Assembly: GCA_947503435.1 (NCBI GenBank) | Contig: CANNDL010000003.1 | Coordinates: forward strand, 186,001-250,000 | Length of the DNA stretch: 64,000 bases | From: an uncultured Kangiella sp. | GTDB taxonomy: Bacteria; Pseudomonadota; Gammaproteobacteria; Enterobacterales; Kangiellaceae | Direction of reading: 5' to 3' | Part shown: positions 48,052 through 58,283 of the stretch, in pieces | How positions within the stretch are numbered: the first letter of the stretch is position 1 | How the letters are laid out: the number at the start of each line of letters is the position of its first letter | Position numbers and translations under genes: made by a program | Notes under the pieces: generated by a model | What the model was told of the DNA's origin: nothing | Seen by the model: only the letters and a program-made list of their open reading frames with translations | Databases searched by the model: none

Positions 48052-48088
48052 GCTTTAAGGTTTATTATTAACCCTTTATTCTTAAAGC
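48052..48088. repeat. Inverted repeat in the amgK-lptD intergenic region
   Basis: Arms GCTTTAAG (48052-48059) and CTTAAAGC (48081-48088), with a 21-nt loop, lie in the divergent promoter region. It could be a regulator site or the edge of a promoter. A GATAAT box at 48103-48108 follows on the plus strand. Confidence 0.35.
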
Positions 48089-48117
48089 GTTTAATTGGCT
48101 TGGATAATAACGATTAA

Positions 48118-50493
48118 ATGGTAATCAAGAAAGCCGTTAGGGTAAAACCTTTTTTTGAGGCTAAGACAAAAAAAGCACCTATGCAAAAGTCCATATTTGA
48201 GTTGAATTGCTTAACTCAGGCTAGCCTCTGCCTATTAGGATTGAACTTTGGCCTATTTTCAGTCGCCCATGCCGAAGAAGATACCAACCTTACTTTCCCT
48301 GAATATAAATCGTGCCAAGTAGCGCCGACGCCTCAAGCTGTTGCCATTAAGAATCCTTTCAATTCCATTAACCCGCAAATTGATAATATTATTCGTGCTT
48401 GGTCAGACAAGGCCTATACCGAAGCTAATAAAGCTTACTTAGAAGGCAATGTGGTCATTAAGCAAGGTGAGCAATACATTAAAGCAGAAAAGTTAATTGC
48501 GGATAACCTTAATAAAAGCTATAGAACAGTAGGCGAGTTAGTATTTAGTAGTCCGGACGTGATTGTTAAAGCCAAAGAAATGGCTTATCAAGAAGAATCT
48601 GGTTCAAGTCAAATTACCGATAGTCAATTTCATTTGTTTAGTAACAATGGGAATGGCTCAGCTGAACAAATTGACATCGACAACAAAAAGGTTTTGACAC
48701 TTTATAATTCAGACTTCTCAACCTGCCCGCAAGATCAAAGAAGCTGGGCCTTTGAGTCCGACAAAATTGTTATTGATAAAGAGTCTGGCTGGGGTGAAGC
48801 CTATAATAGCGTCGTAAGAGTTGCCGATATCCCGGTTTTTTACTTACCTTATATAACTTTTCCAGTAGATGATCGCCGAAAAACTGGTTTGTTACCGCCG
48901 TCTTTTAGTAACTCCAGTCGTAATGGTGCCGATATTAGTGCGCCTTATTATCTCAATTTAGCACCGAATTATGATTTAACACTCACTCCTCGCTATATGA
49001 GTAAACGAGGCGCAGCGCTAGGTTCTGAGTTTCGTTACTTGATGCCGTCTTATGCTGGTGAAATCAAATTTGATTATTTGCCTGAAGATGATTTAGCTAA
49101 AGGCAATCCAGAACTTGATTCAGATCGTTGGTCTTATTCGATCAAACACAACAACCAATTCAGTGACAGTTGGAGTGCGGCTATAGATGCACAAGAGGTC
49201 AGCGATGATGCTTATTTTCAAGACTTCGGAGGCGGAGTTAATAACTCAAATACTTCCAACCTTTCGCAAAACCTGTACTTGCAATATTTGACCCAAGACT
49301 GGCAATTTAAAGCCCAATATCAAGACTGGCAACTACTTAACAGTGCTAGTCAGCGATATAAAATTGCGCCAAAAATTAGCGCAACCCGCTTTTTTAATGG
49401 CGACGGCTATTATGCCAATATTGCAGCTGAAGCGACTCGGTTTGAGCATAAAGATCCCATTCTACTCAACAGCGCCAACCGTTTTCATATCGAGCCAACC
49501 ATTGGTTGGAACTTTGAGCGTTTATACGGATTTATACGCCCACAATTAAGCTATGCTCTGACTCAGTATGACCAAAAGGATGTTAATGACGACAAGCAAA
49601 ATTTTGATCGTGCATTACCCACAGCTTCGGTAGACGCAGGGCTCTTTTTTGAGCGCCAATGGCAATTTGGTGAAAAAAACTTTACTCATACATTTGAGCC
49701 AAGAGCCTTTTATCTTTACACCCCTTATGAAGACCAATCTGGAATTGGCCTTTTTGATACAAGCGAACCCACCTTTAACTTTACTCAACTTTTCAGCCGT
49801 AATCGATTTGCTGGTTTTGACCGCATTGGTGACGCCAACCAAATCAGTGCCGCGGTTACTAGCCGCTTAATTGATCAGCAAGGAGTTGAAAGGGTTAGTT
49901 TTACATTAGGTAGGATCGCATACTTACAAGATCGCAAAGTTCAATTACTGGATTCGAGTCCAAGAGAAACCTTTAGACAATCAGGATTGTTAACCGAATT
50001 AAATTGGCGCTGGACTGATCGAGTTGAAGTCAAAGGGGCTATTGATTGGGATGATCAACGAGATCTAACTTCCAGCGGCTCATTTTTACTGCATTATCAG
50101 CCAAAACCCAATCATATTATTAATCTAGGCCATCGCTTTAGACGCAACTTTGATCGTCGCATTGAGGAAGCGGAACTAGCTTTTGCATGGCCAATCAAAG
50201 AAAACTGGCGAATTCTTGGTCGATATAGCAGAGATTTATCACAAAATAGAACCAATGAATCATTTTTTGGTCTAGAATATGAATCCTGCTGTTGGGCGGT
50301 ACGTTTAGTTAATCGTCGCTATCTAAATATACAGCTGGATAGCCAAGGGCAACTGATTGCTAATCAAGGGGATATGCACAATTCAGGTGTATTCTTACAA
50401 TTTGTATTAAAAGGCATCGGTAGTTTACGAGGAAGCACCACTGAGTTCCTTGAAGAAAGCATTTATGGTTACCGGGACAGACTCGGTAAATAA
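48118..50493 (+). CDS. lptD: LPS-assembly protein LptD
   Basis: A 791-aa outer-membrane translocon that inserts lipopolysaccharide with LptE. The N-terminal periplasmic OstA jellyroll (residues about 80-210, KAYTEANKAYLEGNVVIKQG) precedes the large beta barrel. Conserved cysteines that form inter-domain disulfides are seen (SCQVAPT, FSTCPQD, and the C-terminal SCCWAVRL). The signal peptide is best read from the in-frame ATG 48181 (MQKSIFELNCLTQASLCLLG), so the first 21 residues may not be translated. Neither start has a strong ribosome site. It heads lptD-surA-pdxA-rsmA. Confidence 0.95.
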   Translation: MVIKKAVRVKPFFEAKTKKAPMQKSIFELNCLTQASLCLLGLNFGLFSVAHAEEDTNLTFPEYKSCQVAPTPQAVAIKNPFNSINPQIDNIIRAWSDKAYTEANKAYLEGNVVIKQGEQYIKAEKLIADNLNKSYRTVGELVFSSPDVIVKAKEMAYQEESGSSQITDSQFHLFSNNGNGSAEQIDIDNKKVLTLYNSDFSTCPQDQRSWAFESDKIVIDKESGWGEAYNSVVRVADIPVFYLPYITFPVDDRRKTGLLPPSFSNSSRNGADISAPYYLNLAPNYDLTLTPRYMSKRGAALGSEFRYLMPSYAGEIKFDYLPEDDLAKGNPELDSDRWSYSIKHNNQFSDSWSAAIDAQEVSDDAYFQDFGGGVNNSNTSNLSQNLYLQYLTQDWQFKAQYQDWQLLNSASQRYKIAPKISATRFFNGDGYYANIAAEATRFEHKDPILLNSANRFHIEPTIGWNFERLYGFIRPQLSYALTQYDQKDVNDDKQNFDRALPTASVDAGLFFERQWQFGEKNFTHTFEPRAFYLYTPYEDQSGIGLFDTSEPTFNFTQLFSRNRFAGFDRIGDANQISAAVTSRLIDQQGVERVSFTLGRIAYLQDRKVQLLDSSPRETFRQSGLLTELNWRWTDRVEVKGAIDWDDQRDLTSSGSFLLHYQPKPNHIINLGHRFRRNFDRRIEEAELAFAWPIKENWRILGRYSRDLSQNRTNESFFGLEYESCCWAVRLVNRRYLNIQLDSQGQLIANQGDMHNSGVFLQFVLKGIGSLRGSTTEFLEESIYGYRDRLGK

Positions 50494-50510
50494 ACAATTT
50501 TGAGTCAAAT

Positions 50511-51797
50511 ATGAAGTTAAAAACATTAATCGGCATTGCCGGAATTTCACTTTTCTCTTTAGCTCCAAGTCAAGCTGAAGAGATTGATAAAGTAATCGCA
50601 CAAGTTGAAGAAGATGTAGTTCTACAGTCTGAGCTTGATCGCAGAATTGCTCAATTTAAATCTCAGCTTGCAGCTCGTGGAGGTCAAATGCCTCCTGAAG
50701 ATGTTTTACAACAAGAAATGCTTGATGCATTAATTCTTGAAAATATTCAATTACAAATGGCTGCAAGAGCCGGTGTGCAAGTTCCTGACGCAGAATTACA
50801 GCATTTTGCAGGGCAGATAGCGCAACAAAATGGGCTAAGCATGCCAGAATTTCGCCTTAAACTTGCAGAAGATGGTATTGGTTACGAATTATTTTTAAAC
50901 GATTTGCGCAATGAAATTATGGTTAATCGTGTTAGAGATGGGTTTGTTAATCAACGAATCCAAGTCGGCGAAAAAGAAATCGAATCCATCATTCATGCCA
51001 TCGATTCACAAAAGCGAATAGAATATCATCTAGGGCATATCTTAATCCAAGTCCCTGAAAATGCTGACGAGCAAGCAGTGAGCTCTTATCAAAACAAAGC
51101 AAACGAGCTTCGCCAACAACTTGAAAGCGGTAGAGACTTCGCTATTATTGCTGCGAACAATTCTGATGGTCAAAATGCAGCATCTGGCGGCGATTTTGGA
51201 TGGCACACCGAAGATAGTATGCCAAGTTTATTTTCCGATGTGGTTTACTACATGGGCGTCGGCGATACCTCTAGTTTAATCCGTTCTCCATCTGGCTTTC
51301 ACATTTTACAATTATTTGATAAGCGCGGTGATGAACAACATTTGGTACGTCAAGTTAACGCTAGGCATATTTTAGTAAAGCCAGACATAATCACCAGCGA
51401 ACAAGATGCTCAAAACTTATTAAAAACCATTCGCCAAGATGTTTTGAATGGTGAAAAAGAATTTTCTGATTTAGCTAAGCAATATTCAAAAGACCCTGGC
51501 TCAGCAAATCTAGGTGGTGAATTAGGCTGGCAGAGCCCCAATATTTATGATCCTATCTTCAAGGAAGAGATAGAGAAGCTTTCCATAAATGAAATTAGCC
51601 AGCCTTTTAAAAGTGGTTTCGGCTGGCACATTGTGCAATTACTTGGTGAGCGCCAAGAAGATCAAAGCGATGAAATGAAGCGAAGCCAAGCAACTCAAGT
51701 TTTGCGAAATCGCAAATTTAATGAAGAAGTTGAAACTTGGTTACGTGAAATTCGCGATGAAGCTTACGTAAAAAAAGTAGTCGAAGAAGATAGCTAA
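50511..51797 (+). CDS. surA: Periplasmic chaperone and peptidyl-prolyl isomerase SurA
   Basis: A 428-aa chaperone for outer-membrane proteins, LptD among them. Signal peptide MKLKTLIGIAGISLFSLAPSQA. The N-terminal SurA domain (IDKVIAQVEEDVVLQSELDRRI) is followed by two parvulin domains, starting at HLGHILIQVPE (about residue 177) and NARHILVKPD (about residue 283). It lies 17 nt after lptD, its main client, in the standard operon. Confidence 0.97.
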   Translation: MKLKTLIGIAGISLFSLAPSQAEEIDKVIAQVEEDVVLQSELDRRIAQFKSQLAARGGQMPPEDVLQQEMLDALILENIQLQMAARAGVQVPDAELQHFAGQIAQQNGLSMPEFRLKLAEDGIGYELFLNDLRNEIMVNRVRDGFVNQRIQVGEKEIESIIHAIDSQKRIEYHLGHILIQVPENADEQAVSSYQNKANELRQQLESGRDFAIIAANNSDGQNAASGGDFGWHTEDSMPSLFSDVVYYMGVGDTSSLIRSPSGFHILQLFDKRGDEQHLVRQVNARHILVKPDIITSEQDAQNLLKTIRQDVLNGEKEFSDLAKQYSKDPGSANLGGELGWQSPNIYDPIFKEEIEKLSINEISQPFKSGFGWHIVQLLGERQEDQSDEMKRSQATQVLRNRKFNEEVETWLREIRDEAYVKKVVEEDS

Positions 51798-51805
51798 TCC
51801 CGAAA

Positions 51806-52810
51806 ATGGCTTTTCCGAAAATATTGATTACCGCTGGGGAACCGGCGGGTATCGGTCCAGAGCTGGTTGTAAAATTAGCGCAGAAGCAACACCAAGCTCA
51901 TCTAATAGTAGCCGCCAATAAAGGGTTATTACAAGAAACTGCAAAACGACTAAAATTATCTTTAAAATTAGAAGAATATTCATTAGCAAACAAGCAATTG
52001 AGCCCTTCACCTAAAGGCAGTATTTATCTAATCGATCACTCAATGCCAGCTACAGCGGTGCCCGGCCAGTTAAATCCAGATAACAGTCAATACGTATTAG
52101 CAACCCTTGAGACGGCATCGGAATGGGCATTGAATGGTCATGTAGATGCTATTTTGACCGGCCCAGTACACAAAGCAGTACTAAACGATAAGGTAGGCTC
52201 CAAATATTTTTCTGGCCACACTGAATTTTTTGCAGAAAAAGCTAACTCCAAAAAAGTAGTTATGATGTTAGCAACTACCGGTTTAAGGGTTGCTTTAGCT
52301 ACTACTCATTTACCACTCAAAGATGTTTCCCAAGCTATCAGTAAAGCGTCTTTATCTGAAATTATTGCAATACTTTGTCGAGAATTAACCCAGAAATTTA
52401 ATATTGAAACGCCTAAAATTTTAGTGCTCGGATTAAATCCTCATGCTGGTGAGTCAGGCCTATTGGGACAAGAAGAAATAGACACCATTATACCTGTAAT
52501 CAATTCTCTAAATGAAAAATTAGATTGCCATTTAATTGGCCCTCTGCCAGCAGATACCGCTTTTTCTCCTCACTATCTTGATAACGCTGATGCAGTTTTG
52601 GCCATGTATCACGACCAAGGGCTACCGGTATTAAAGTATAAAGGGTTCGGCAATGCAGTTAACATTACATTAGGTCTGCCATTTATTCGCACTTCGGTCG
52701 ATCACGGAACTGGGCTTGATATCGCGGGCAAGAATTGTGCATCCTTAGGCAGTATAGAATACGCTTTAGAGCAAAGCATTGAATTAGCAAAGGCTAAATT
52801 GAGTAGGTAA
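51806..52810 (+). CDS. pdxA: 4-hydroxythreonine-4-phosphate dehydrogenase
   Basis: A 334-aa enzyme of the DXP-dependent pyridoxal phosphate pathway, which oxidises 4-phosphohydroxythreonine. The family opening ILITAGEPAGIGPELVVKLA is present. The metal-binding histidines appear in SGHTEFFAE, and AMYHDQGLPVLKYKGFG and SVDHGTGLDIAGK complete the active site. It is in the usual place between surA and rsmA. Confidence 0.96.
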   Translation: MAFPKILITAGEPAGIGPELVVKLAQKQHQAHLIVAANKGLLQETAKRLKLSLKLEEYSLANKQLSPSPKGSIYLIDHSMPATAVPGQLNPDNSQYVLATLETASEWALNGHVDAILTGPVHKAVLNDKVGSKYFSGHTEFFAEKANSKKVVMMLATTGLRVALATTHLPLKDVSQAISKASLSEIIAILCRELTQKFNIETPKILVLGLNPHAGESGLLGQEEIDTIIPVINSLNEKLDCHLIGPLPADTAFSPHYLDNADAVLAMYHDQGLPVLKYKGFGNAVNITLGLPFIRTSVDHGTGLDIAGKNCASLGSIEYALEQSIELAKAKLSR

Positions 52811-52811
52811 T

Positions 52812-53621
52812 ATGGTAAATAAGAATTCTAAAGTCGTTCAAGGACATCAAGCACGTAAACGCTTTGGCCAAAACTTCTTAACTGACTCATTCTATATAAA
52901 CCGAATTGTTACCGCCATAAATCCAACAGCTGAAGACCAAATGGTCGAAATTGGGCCTGGGTTAGGTGCTATAACCGAGCTATTAATTGATCAAGTGGGT
53001 TCTCTGGACCTTGTTGAGCTCGATAAAGATCTTATCCCCCGTTTAAAAAATAAATTTAAACAAACTCATTTAAACATTCATCATAGTGATGCCTTGAAAT
53101 TTGATTTTTCTTCGCTAGTTACTAAAGAAAATAACAACAAGCTAAGAATAGTCGGCAATTTACCTTATAACATCTCAACTCCTTTAATATTCCACTTATT
53201 AAGTTATAGAGAACATATCCAAGATATGTACTTTATGTTGCAAAAAGAAGTGGTAGAGCGTATTTGTGCCACTTCCAACAGTAAAACCTATGGCCGATTA
53301 AGTATTATGAGTCAATATTACTGCCATGCTGAGATGTTATTTACAGTTCCGCCCGGAGCTTTTCAACCAGCACCGAAAGTTGACTCCGCTATTATAAAAT
53401 TAACACCCCGTTCCGAAGCCGAGCTATCCGCCAAAGATCCTAAGTTATTAGCTGAACTAGTAACCGCCAGTTTTAATCAAAGACGGAAAACGATACGCAA
53501 TAATTTAAAGAAACATATTTCAGAGGCCGATTTGAAGTCATTAGATATTAACCCAGGCGAAAGACCTGAAAATTTAGAAATTCAAGACTTTATTAATATT
53601 GCTAATTTTTTATTCAAATAA
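52812..53621 (+). CDS. rsmA: 16S rRNA (adenine1518/1519-N6) dimethyltransferase
   Basis: A 269-aa methyltransferase (KsgA) that dimethylates two adjacent adenines in the 3' hairpin of 16S rRNA. It starts MVNKNSKVVQGHQARKRFGQNFL, carries SAM-binding VEIGPGLGAITELL and catalytic NLPYNIS, and ends with the small helical domain. The pdxA stop is 1 nt upstream. No apaG or apaH follows, unlike in E. coli. Confidence 0.97.
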   Translation: MVNKNSKVVQGHQARKRFGQNFLTDSFYINRIVTAINPTAEDQMVEIGPGLGAITELLIDQVGSLDLVELDKDLIPRLKNKFKQTHLNIHHSDALKFDFSSLVTKENNNKLRIVGNLPYNISTPLIFHLLSYREHIQDMYFMLQKEVVERICATSNSKTYGRLSIMSQYYCHAEMLFTVPPGAFQPAPKVDSAIIKLTPRSEAELSAKDPKLLAELVTASFNQRRKTIRNNLKKHISEADLKSLDINPGERPENLEIQDFINIANFLFK

Positions 53622-53829
53622 TGACTATATATTTGACAGAATTTGTCATATCAATCGTTAATTCTAACTTAAAAAAACTAATCTAATTACAATTCTGGTA
53701 AATTCTAGGATAATTAGTCCGTTATTAGTTATAAATACTCCATTGAGACATAAATCACAATTTACTTTACAAGGTACTTTCGCCTGATTTATTATAAATT
53801 TATTGGGATCATTCATAAAAGGATATCTT

Positions 53830-54123
53830 ATGAGCTCACCAATAGCTGAAACTATTGAAAACGCACGTCGCTTTAATCGAGTAAATATCAATTTACCTGT
53901 TGCTATACGCCAGCAAGATTCTCAAGTATTCCTTACAGAAAGCATCGATCTTTCTGAAGGCGGGATCCTAGTTAGAAACAATGAAAATGCTAATTTGCTG
54001 GAAGGCTCGCTAGTTAAAGTACATATAGATGGTATTTTAGGGGAAGAGCAGAGCAAAATGGTCTTACATGAAATGAAAGTAATTAGAATCGAAGAACGCA
54101 TTATTGCTCTGGAATTCATCTAG
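53830..54123 (+). CDS. PilZ-domain protein (c-di-GMP binding)
   Basis: A 97-aa protein starting at ATG 53830, with AAGGAT 5 nt upstream. A TTG-initiated form beginning at 53803 would add 9 residues but lacks such a site. The PilZ motifs are both present: RRFNRVNI (RxxxR type) near residue 14 and DLSEGGILVRN (D/NxSxxG) near residue 40. It consists of one PilZ domain only, so it is likely a c-di-GMP effector or adaptor. A 208-bp gap after rsmA suggests its own promoter. A link to the GGDEF-EAL protein at 40376 is possible only in the general sense. Confidence 0.88.
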   Translation: MSSPIAETIENARRFNRVNINLPVAIRQQDSQVFLTESIDLSEGGILVRNNENANLLEGSLVKVHIDGILGEEQSKMVLHEMKVIRIEERIIALEFI

Positions 54124-54327
54124 TACATAAGTACTTTCTAAATTAGCAATTCTTCACATAAGTTTTTTTAATCCAAATCATCTATTCAGGCCAGTTATTT
54201 TTGTCTACTTTTGTACATGTGTGACGCAGTTCACACTTTGATTTGATTGATACTGTATATTCCTGCAATCGCACTTTTTAGACCCCGCAAGATTTCTATT
54301 ATTAAAGGGGCACTGAGTGTGTCTATT

Positions 54328-54341
54328 GGGGCATCAGCCCC
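54328..54341 (+). other. Hairpin in the leader of the subtilase gene
   Basis: GGGGCATCAGCCCC forms a 5-bp GC stem with a 4-nt loop about 36 nt upstream of the subtilase ATG, in the gap 54124-54376. The gene's GGAG ribosome site lies just after it. It may stabilise the transcript. No T run follows. Confidence 0.35.
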
Positions 54342-54376
54342 TGGGGTAGTCTCTAAATCTTAGGAGTTAACAAACA

Positions 54377-56536
54377 ATGAAAAAACCTTTTAATAAGGCT
54401 TTAACGCCATTAGCTGTGTCTTGCGCATTAGCAGCATCTGCTGTTTCAGCTACTGAATATGATGCAAATGGCGATCCAATTATCGATTTCCAAGCTCACC
54501 GAGCAGCGGCAGCAGCAGCTAAGCAAGAAATGGCTTTTGGCTTGATCGTAAAAAAACCGGGGGTTCAAGCCAACTCTAAAGCTATGCAAAGCATGGCGAG
54601 CGCAAAAGCAGTAGAAAAATTAAACGCTGTTATGGGCGCAAAAGCGAATCACAAGCGTTTCATGTTCAACGGTTCTCAAGTATTAAATTTCGAAGGCGGC
54701 ATGCAATCTGTAGCTAAGTTAGAGCGTATGGCTATGAAATTGCGCGCTCAAGGCTACGAAGTTAGTGTTGACCGCATGATGAAACCTCTTTTGACGCCTA
54801 ACGATACTCACTATGGCGTACAATGGCACTATTCTGATGCAACTGGCGGCATCAATGCTCCTGCAGCTTGGGATGTAACTAACGGTTCTGGCGTTAAAGT
54901 TGCGGTACTAGATACTGGTTACCGCCCACACGCAGATTTAGCAGCTAATATTGTTGGCGGCTATGACTTTATTTCTAGCTCTACAGTAGCTCGTGACGGT
55001 GGCGGTCGTGATTCTGACGCTCGTGACGAAGGTGACTGGTTAGAAGCTGCAAACGTTTGTGGTTACACTCACGGCACTTCAAACTCTAGCTGGCACGGTA
55101 CTCACGTAGCCGGTACAGTTGCTGCGGTAACGAATAATAATACTGGTGTTGCTGGTGTTGCTTATGGCGCTAAAGTGGTTCCTTTACGTGTTTTAGGTCG
55201 TTGTGGTGGTTCTACTTCAGATATCGCTGATGCCATCGTATGGGCAGCTGGCGGCTCTGTTTCAGGCGTTCCTGCTAACCCTAACCCAGTAAAAGTTATC
55301 AATATGTCACTAGGCGGCGGCGGTTCATGTCAGAGCGTTACTCAAAACGCTATTAACTCTGCTCGTGCAAACGGTGCAGTAGTTGTTGTAGCTGCTGGTA
55401 ACTCTAACGCAAACGCTTCTGGTTTTACTCCAGCAAGTTGTAATGGCGTAATCAACGTTGCTGCTACGGATCGTAATGGTAGCCGTGCAACTTATTCAAA
55501 CTTTGGTTCTAGCATTGATATTGCTGCTCCAGGTGGTATGGGTGGTTCTGACGGTGTTGCTTCTACTATGGACTCAGGCACAACAACTCCAGCGGGCGAT
55601 ACTTATTCGTACTCAGCAGGTACTTCAATGGCAGCTCCACACGTAGCTGGTGTTGCAGCCCTAATGTTTGCAGTTAACCCGAACTTAACTCCTGATCAAG
55701 TAGAATCAATGTTAAAGAGCTCTGCTCGTTCATTCCCTTCAGGTTCAACTTGTTCAACGTCTAACTGTGGCGCAGGCATCATGGATGCACACGCAGCAGT
55801 ATTAGCAGCTCAAGGCAATGGCGGCGGTGGCAACCCACCTCCAGCAGGTGACGATGTATTAGCTAAAGGTGTAGCTAAAACAGGTCTTTCTGGAGCTTCT
55901 GGTTCTGAGCAGTTCTTCACTATCGACGTACCAGCGGGTGCAACTGACTTAAGCTTCACGATGAGTGGTGGTACTGGTGATGCGGATCTTTATACGCGTC
56001 GTGGTTCTAAGCCAACTACGTCAAGCTATGACTGTCGTCCATACAAATCGGGTAACTCTGAAACTTGTACGGTTGCTTCTCCAGCGACTGACACTTACCA
56101 CGTAATGATCCGTGCCTACAGCGCATTCTCTGGTGTTAGCTTAGTTGCTGATTACACTGAAGCTTCAAGCGGAGGTGGCGGCGGTAGCGCTACTGAAACA
56201 GTAACTAACAACACTAACGTTACTATTTCTGATAACAGCACAGTATCTAGTTCTGTTGTAGTTGAAAATCGTACGAGCATTGGAAGTATCGATATCAAAG
56301 TAGATATTAAGCATACTTACAAAGGTGACTTACAAGTTAAGATCATTGCTCCTGACGGAAAATCAGCAACATTACATAACCGCTCTGGTGGCAGTGCAAA
56401 CGACATTAATCAAACTTATACGATTAATGCGGGCTCTGTTACTAATAACGGTAATGGTACTTGGAAATTACAAGTAAATGACAATGCTAACGGCGACACT
56501 GGTTACATTGACAGCTGGACATTAACTTTCAAATAA
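54377..56536 (+). CDS. Secreted subtilisin-like serine peptidase (S8) with PPC and P domains
   Basis: A 719-aa secreted protease. Signal peptide to about residue 25 (ending AASAVSA), then an inhibitor-like propeptide to about residue 140. The catalytic triad is Asp179 (AVLDTGY), His240 (SSWHGTHVAG) and Ser417 (YSAGTSMAAPHVAG). After a Gly/Pro-rich linker, a pre-peptidase C-terminal domain follows (about residues 495-605, GSEQFFTIDVPAGATDLSF), then a proprotein-convertase P domain (about 615-719, ending GDTGYIDSWTLTFK). Such enzymes feed proteolytic marine bacteria. Codon choice looks biased to common codons, suggesting high expression. Confidence 0.95.
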   Translation: MKKPFNKALTPLAVSCALAASAVSATEYDANGDPIIDFQAHRAAAAAAKQEMAFGLIVKKPGVQANSKAMQSMASAKAVEKLNAVMGAKANHKRFMFNGSQVLNFEGGMQSVAKLERMAMKLRAQGYEVSVDRMMKPLLTPNDTHYGVQWHYSDATGGINAPAAWDVTNGSGVKVAVLDTGYRPHADLAANIVGGYDFISSSTVARDGGGRDSDARDEGDWLEAANVCGYTHGTSNSSWHGTHVAGTVAAVTNNNTGVAGVAYGAKVVPLRVLGRCGGSTSDIADAIVWAAGGSVSGVPANPNPVKVINMSLGGGGSCQSVTQNAINSARANGAVVVVAAGNSNANASGFTPASCNGVINVAATDRNGSRATYSNFGSSIDIAAPGGMGGSDGVASTMDSGTTTPAGDTYSYSAGTSMAAPHVAGVAALMFAVNPNLTPDQVESMLKSSARSFPSGSTCSTSNCGAGIMDAHAAVLAAQGNGGGGNPPPAGDDVLAKGVAKTGLSGASGSEQFFTIDVPAGATDLSFTMSGGTGDADLYTRRGSKPTTSSYDCRPYKSGNSETCTVASPATDTYHVMIRAYSAFSGVSLVADYTEASSGGGGGSATETVTNNTNVTISDNSTVSSSVVVENRTSIGSIDIKVDIKHTYKGDLQVKIIAPDGKSATLHNRSGGSANDINQTYTINAGSVTNNGNGTWKLQVNDNANGDTGYIDSWTLTFK

Positions 56537-56562
56537 TCTTTATTTGAAAGTTAATTAAAATT

Positions 56563-56589
56563 AAGGCAACTCATCGAGTTGCCTTTTTT
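56563..56589 (+). terminator. Terminator of the subtilase gene
   Basis: Stem AAGGCAACTC/GAGTTGCCTT with a short loop, followed by a run of T, 27 nt past the stop. Confidence 0.92.
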
Positions 56590-56651
56590 TTTGCCTATTT
56601 AAGGAGTACTATTCATTCCATATTCATAATACTTTCAATAGAATTATTACT

Positions 56652-57293
56652 ATGCAAGATTATCAACGCCAGTTCATCGAGTTAGCTCTTTCCAAAAACG
56701 TATTAAAATTCGGTGAGTTCACCCTCAAATCAGGTCGTCTCAGCCCTTATTTCTTTAATACCGGTTTATTTAACAGCGGTTCAGATTTGGCGCAATTGGG
56801 ACGTTGTTATGCAGAAACTATCGCACAAGAATCTATTAGCTTTGATGTGGCTTTCGGTCCTGCTTATAAAGGCATTCCTTTAGTTAGCGCTACCACTATG
56901 GCTTTATCAGACCATCACAATATTAGCGCACCTTATAGCTTTAACCGAAAAGAGAAAAAAGACCATGGTGAAGGTGGCACCATTGTAGGTAGCCCTCTTA
57001 ATGGTGAAGTACTAATTATTGACGACGTCATCTCTGCAGGCACTGCCATTCGAGAATCCATCGATATTATTAAGGCTAATGGGGCTAATCCAATGGGCGT
57101 TCTCATTGCATTAGACAGACAAGAAAAGGGGCAAGGCGAGCTTTCCGCAGTCCAGGAAGTAGAACAAGATTATGGTATTCCTGTCTATTCAATTATTAAG
57201 TTAGCAGACTTAATAAACTACCTTAAGCAAGATCCCCAACAGGCTTCTTTTTATGATAAAGTAGTAGAGTATCGTAAGAAATATGGAGTATAA
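56652..57293 (+). CDS. pyrE: Orotate phosphoribosyltransferase
   Basis: A 213-aa enzyme that joins orotate to PRPP in pyrimidine synthesis. The motifs [29 protein letters not shown], and the PRPP loop [13 protein letters not shown] are intact, as is the flexible loop around [13 protein letters not shown]. It is close to slmA, as in E. coli, with the DUF4124 gene between. No attenuator-like leader is visible upstream. Confidence 0.97.
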   Translation: MQDYQRQFIELALSKNVLKFGEFTLKSGRLSPYFFNTGLFNSGSDLAQLGRCYAETIAQESISFDVAFGPAYKGIPLVSATTMALSDHHNISAPYSFNRKEKKDHGEGGTIVGSPLNGEVLIIDDVISAGTAIRESIDIIKANGANPMGVLIALDRQEKGQGELSAVQEVEQDYGIPVYSIIKLADLINYLKQDPQQASFYDKVVEYRKKYGV

Positions 57294-57299
57294 ATTGGT

Positions 57300-58271
57300 A
57301 TGAGGAAATGGCTTCCTTTAGCAATATGTCTAGCAGCACTTTTAATATCAACTTCACTCGAAGCAAAAAATTATTACCGCTATATAGACGGCAATGGCAA
57401 AGTTGTGGTCAAGGATTATCTGCCTACCGAGGCCGTTAAGTCTGGATACGAAATTATTAGTGATACCGGGCGTTTAATTGAAAAGATCGCTCCAGCTCTG
57501 ACTAAAGAACAACGTATTGCTGAGAATATCCGTCAAGAACAACTCAAATCTCAGGAAGCCAAGCGACGCGAAGAAAGACGTCGGGATACTCTACTCTTAC
57601 GCCAATACCAATCTGTTGATGATATTCAGCGCACTAAGAATTCACAAACGGCGACCTTAAGAATTAACCTCCGCATCATTAATAATCATAGCAAATCGTT
57701 AGAACGAAAATTATTGGAGCAGGAAAAAAGAGCTGCCGATTATGAAAGACGTGGCAAAGCAGTTCCTCAGGCGACATTACATGAAATCGCAGCAATCAAA
57801 AATCAGATGGACGTTAATGTTGCATCAGTTAGTCGCTATAACAAGCAAATCGCTGATATCGAAGAGCAATTCCAAAAAGATCGTATTCGCTTCCAAGAAT
57901 TAAAAGCTGAAATTTTTGTTGAAAACTCACTACGTGATCCTAATGTGATTGAAATTCAAGATATTTATAATTGCGATACTCGAATTAGTTGTGACAAAGC
58001 TTGGAGCCATGCACAGATATTCGCTTTAGATAATGCGTCTCGTCCTTTATCCATTGTGACTAACACCCTCATTGTGAGTCAGAAGCCACAAGCCGATAGT
58101 GAAATTGCACTCACTATAACGAGGGTACCGCAAAAAAATGAAAATGAAGCGATGAATATCGTGCTAAATGTTGCTTGTAATACATCTGAAGAGGGAAAGA
58201 AACTCTGTCAAAGCAAAGAAGTCATTGCTATTAAACAAAAATTTATCGATTACTTAAGCACTAACAATTAA
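57300..58271 (+). CDS. Exported DUF4124 protein with coiled coil
   Basis: A 323-aa protein with a signal peptide (MRKWLPLAICLAALLISTSLEA). The mature N-terminus is a DUF4124 domain (NYYRYIDGNGKVVVKDYLPTEAVKSGYEII, residues about 24-55). A long charged coiled coil spans about residues 75-210 (KEQRIAENIRQEQLKSQEAKRREERR), followed by a C-terminal globular part with four Cys that may form disulfides. It starts 6 nt after pyrE and is probably co-transcribed. Role unknown, perhaps envelope-associated. Confidence 0.8.
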   Translation: MRKWLPLAICLAALLISTSLEAKNYYRYIDGNGKVVVKDYLPTEAVKSGYEIISDTGRLIEKIAPALTKEQRIAENIRQEQLKSQEAKRREERRRDTLLLRQYQSVDDIQRTKNSQTATLRINLRIINNHSKSLERKLLEQEKRAADYERRGKAVPQATLHEIAAIKNQMDVNVASVSRYNKQIADIEEQFQKDRIRFQELKAEIFVENSLRDPNVIEIQDIYNCDTRISCDKAWSHAQIFALDNASRPLSIVTNTLIVSQKPQADSEIALTITRVPQKNENEAMNIVLNVACNTSEEGKKLCQSKEVIAIKQKFIDYLSTNN

Positions 58272-58283
58272 TCGAGTATTTAA

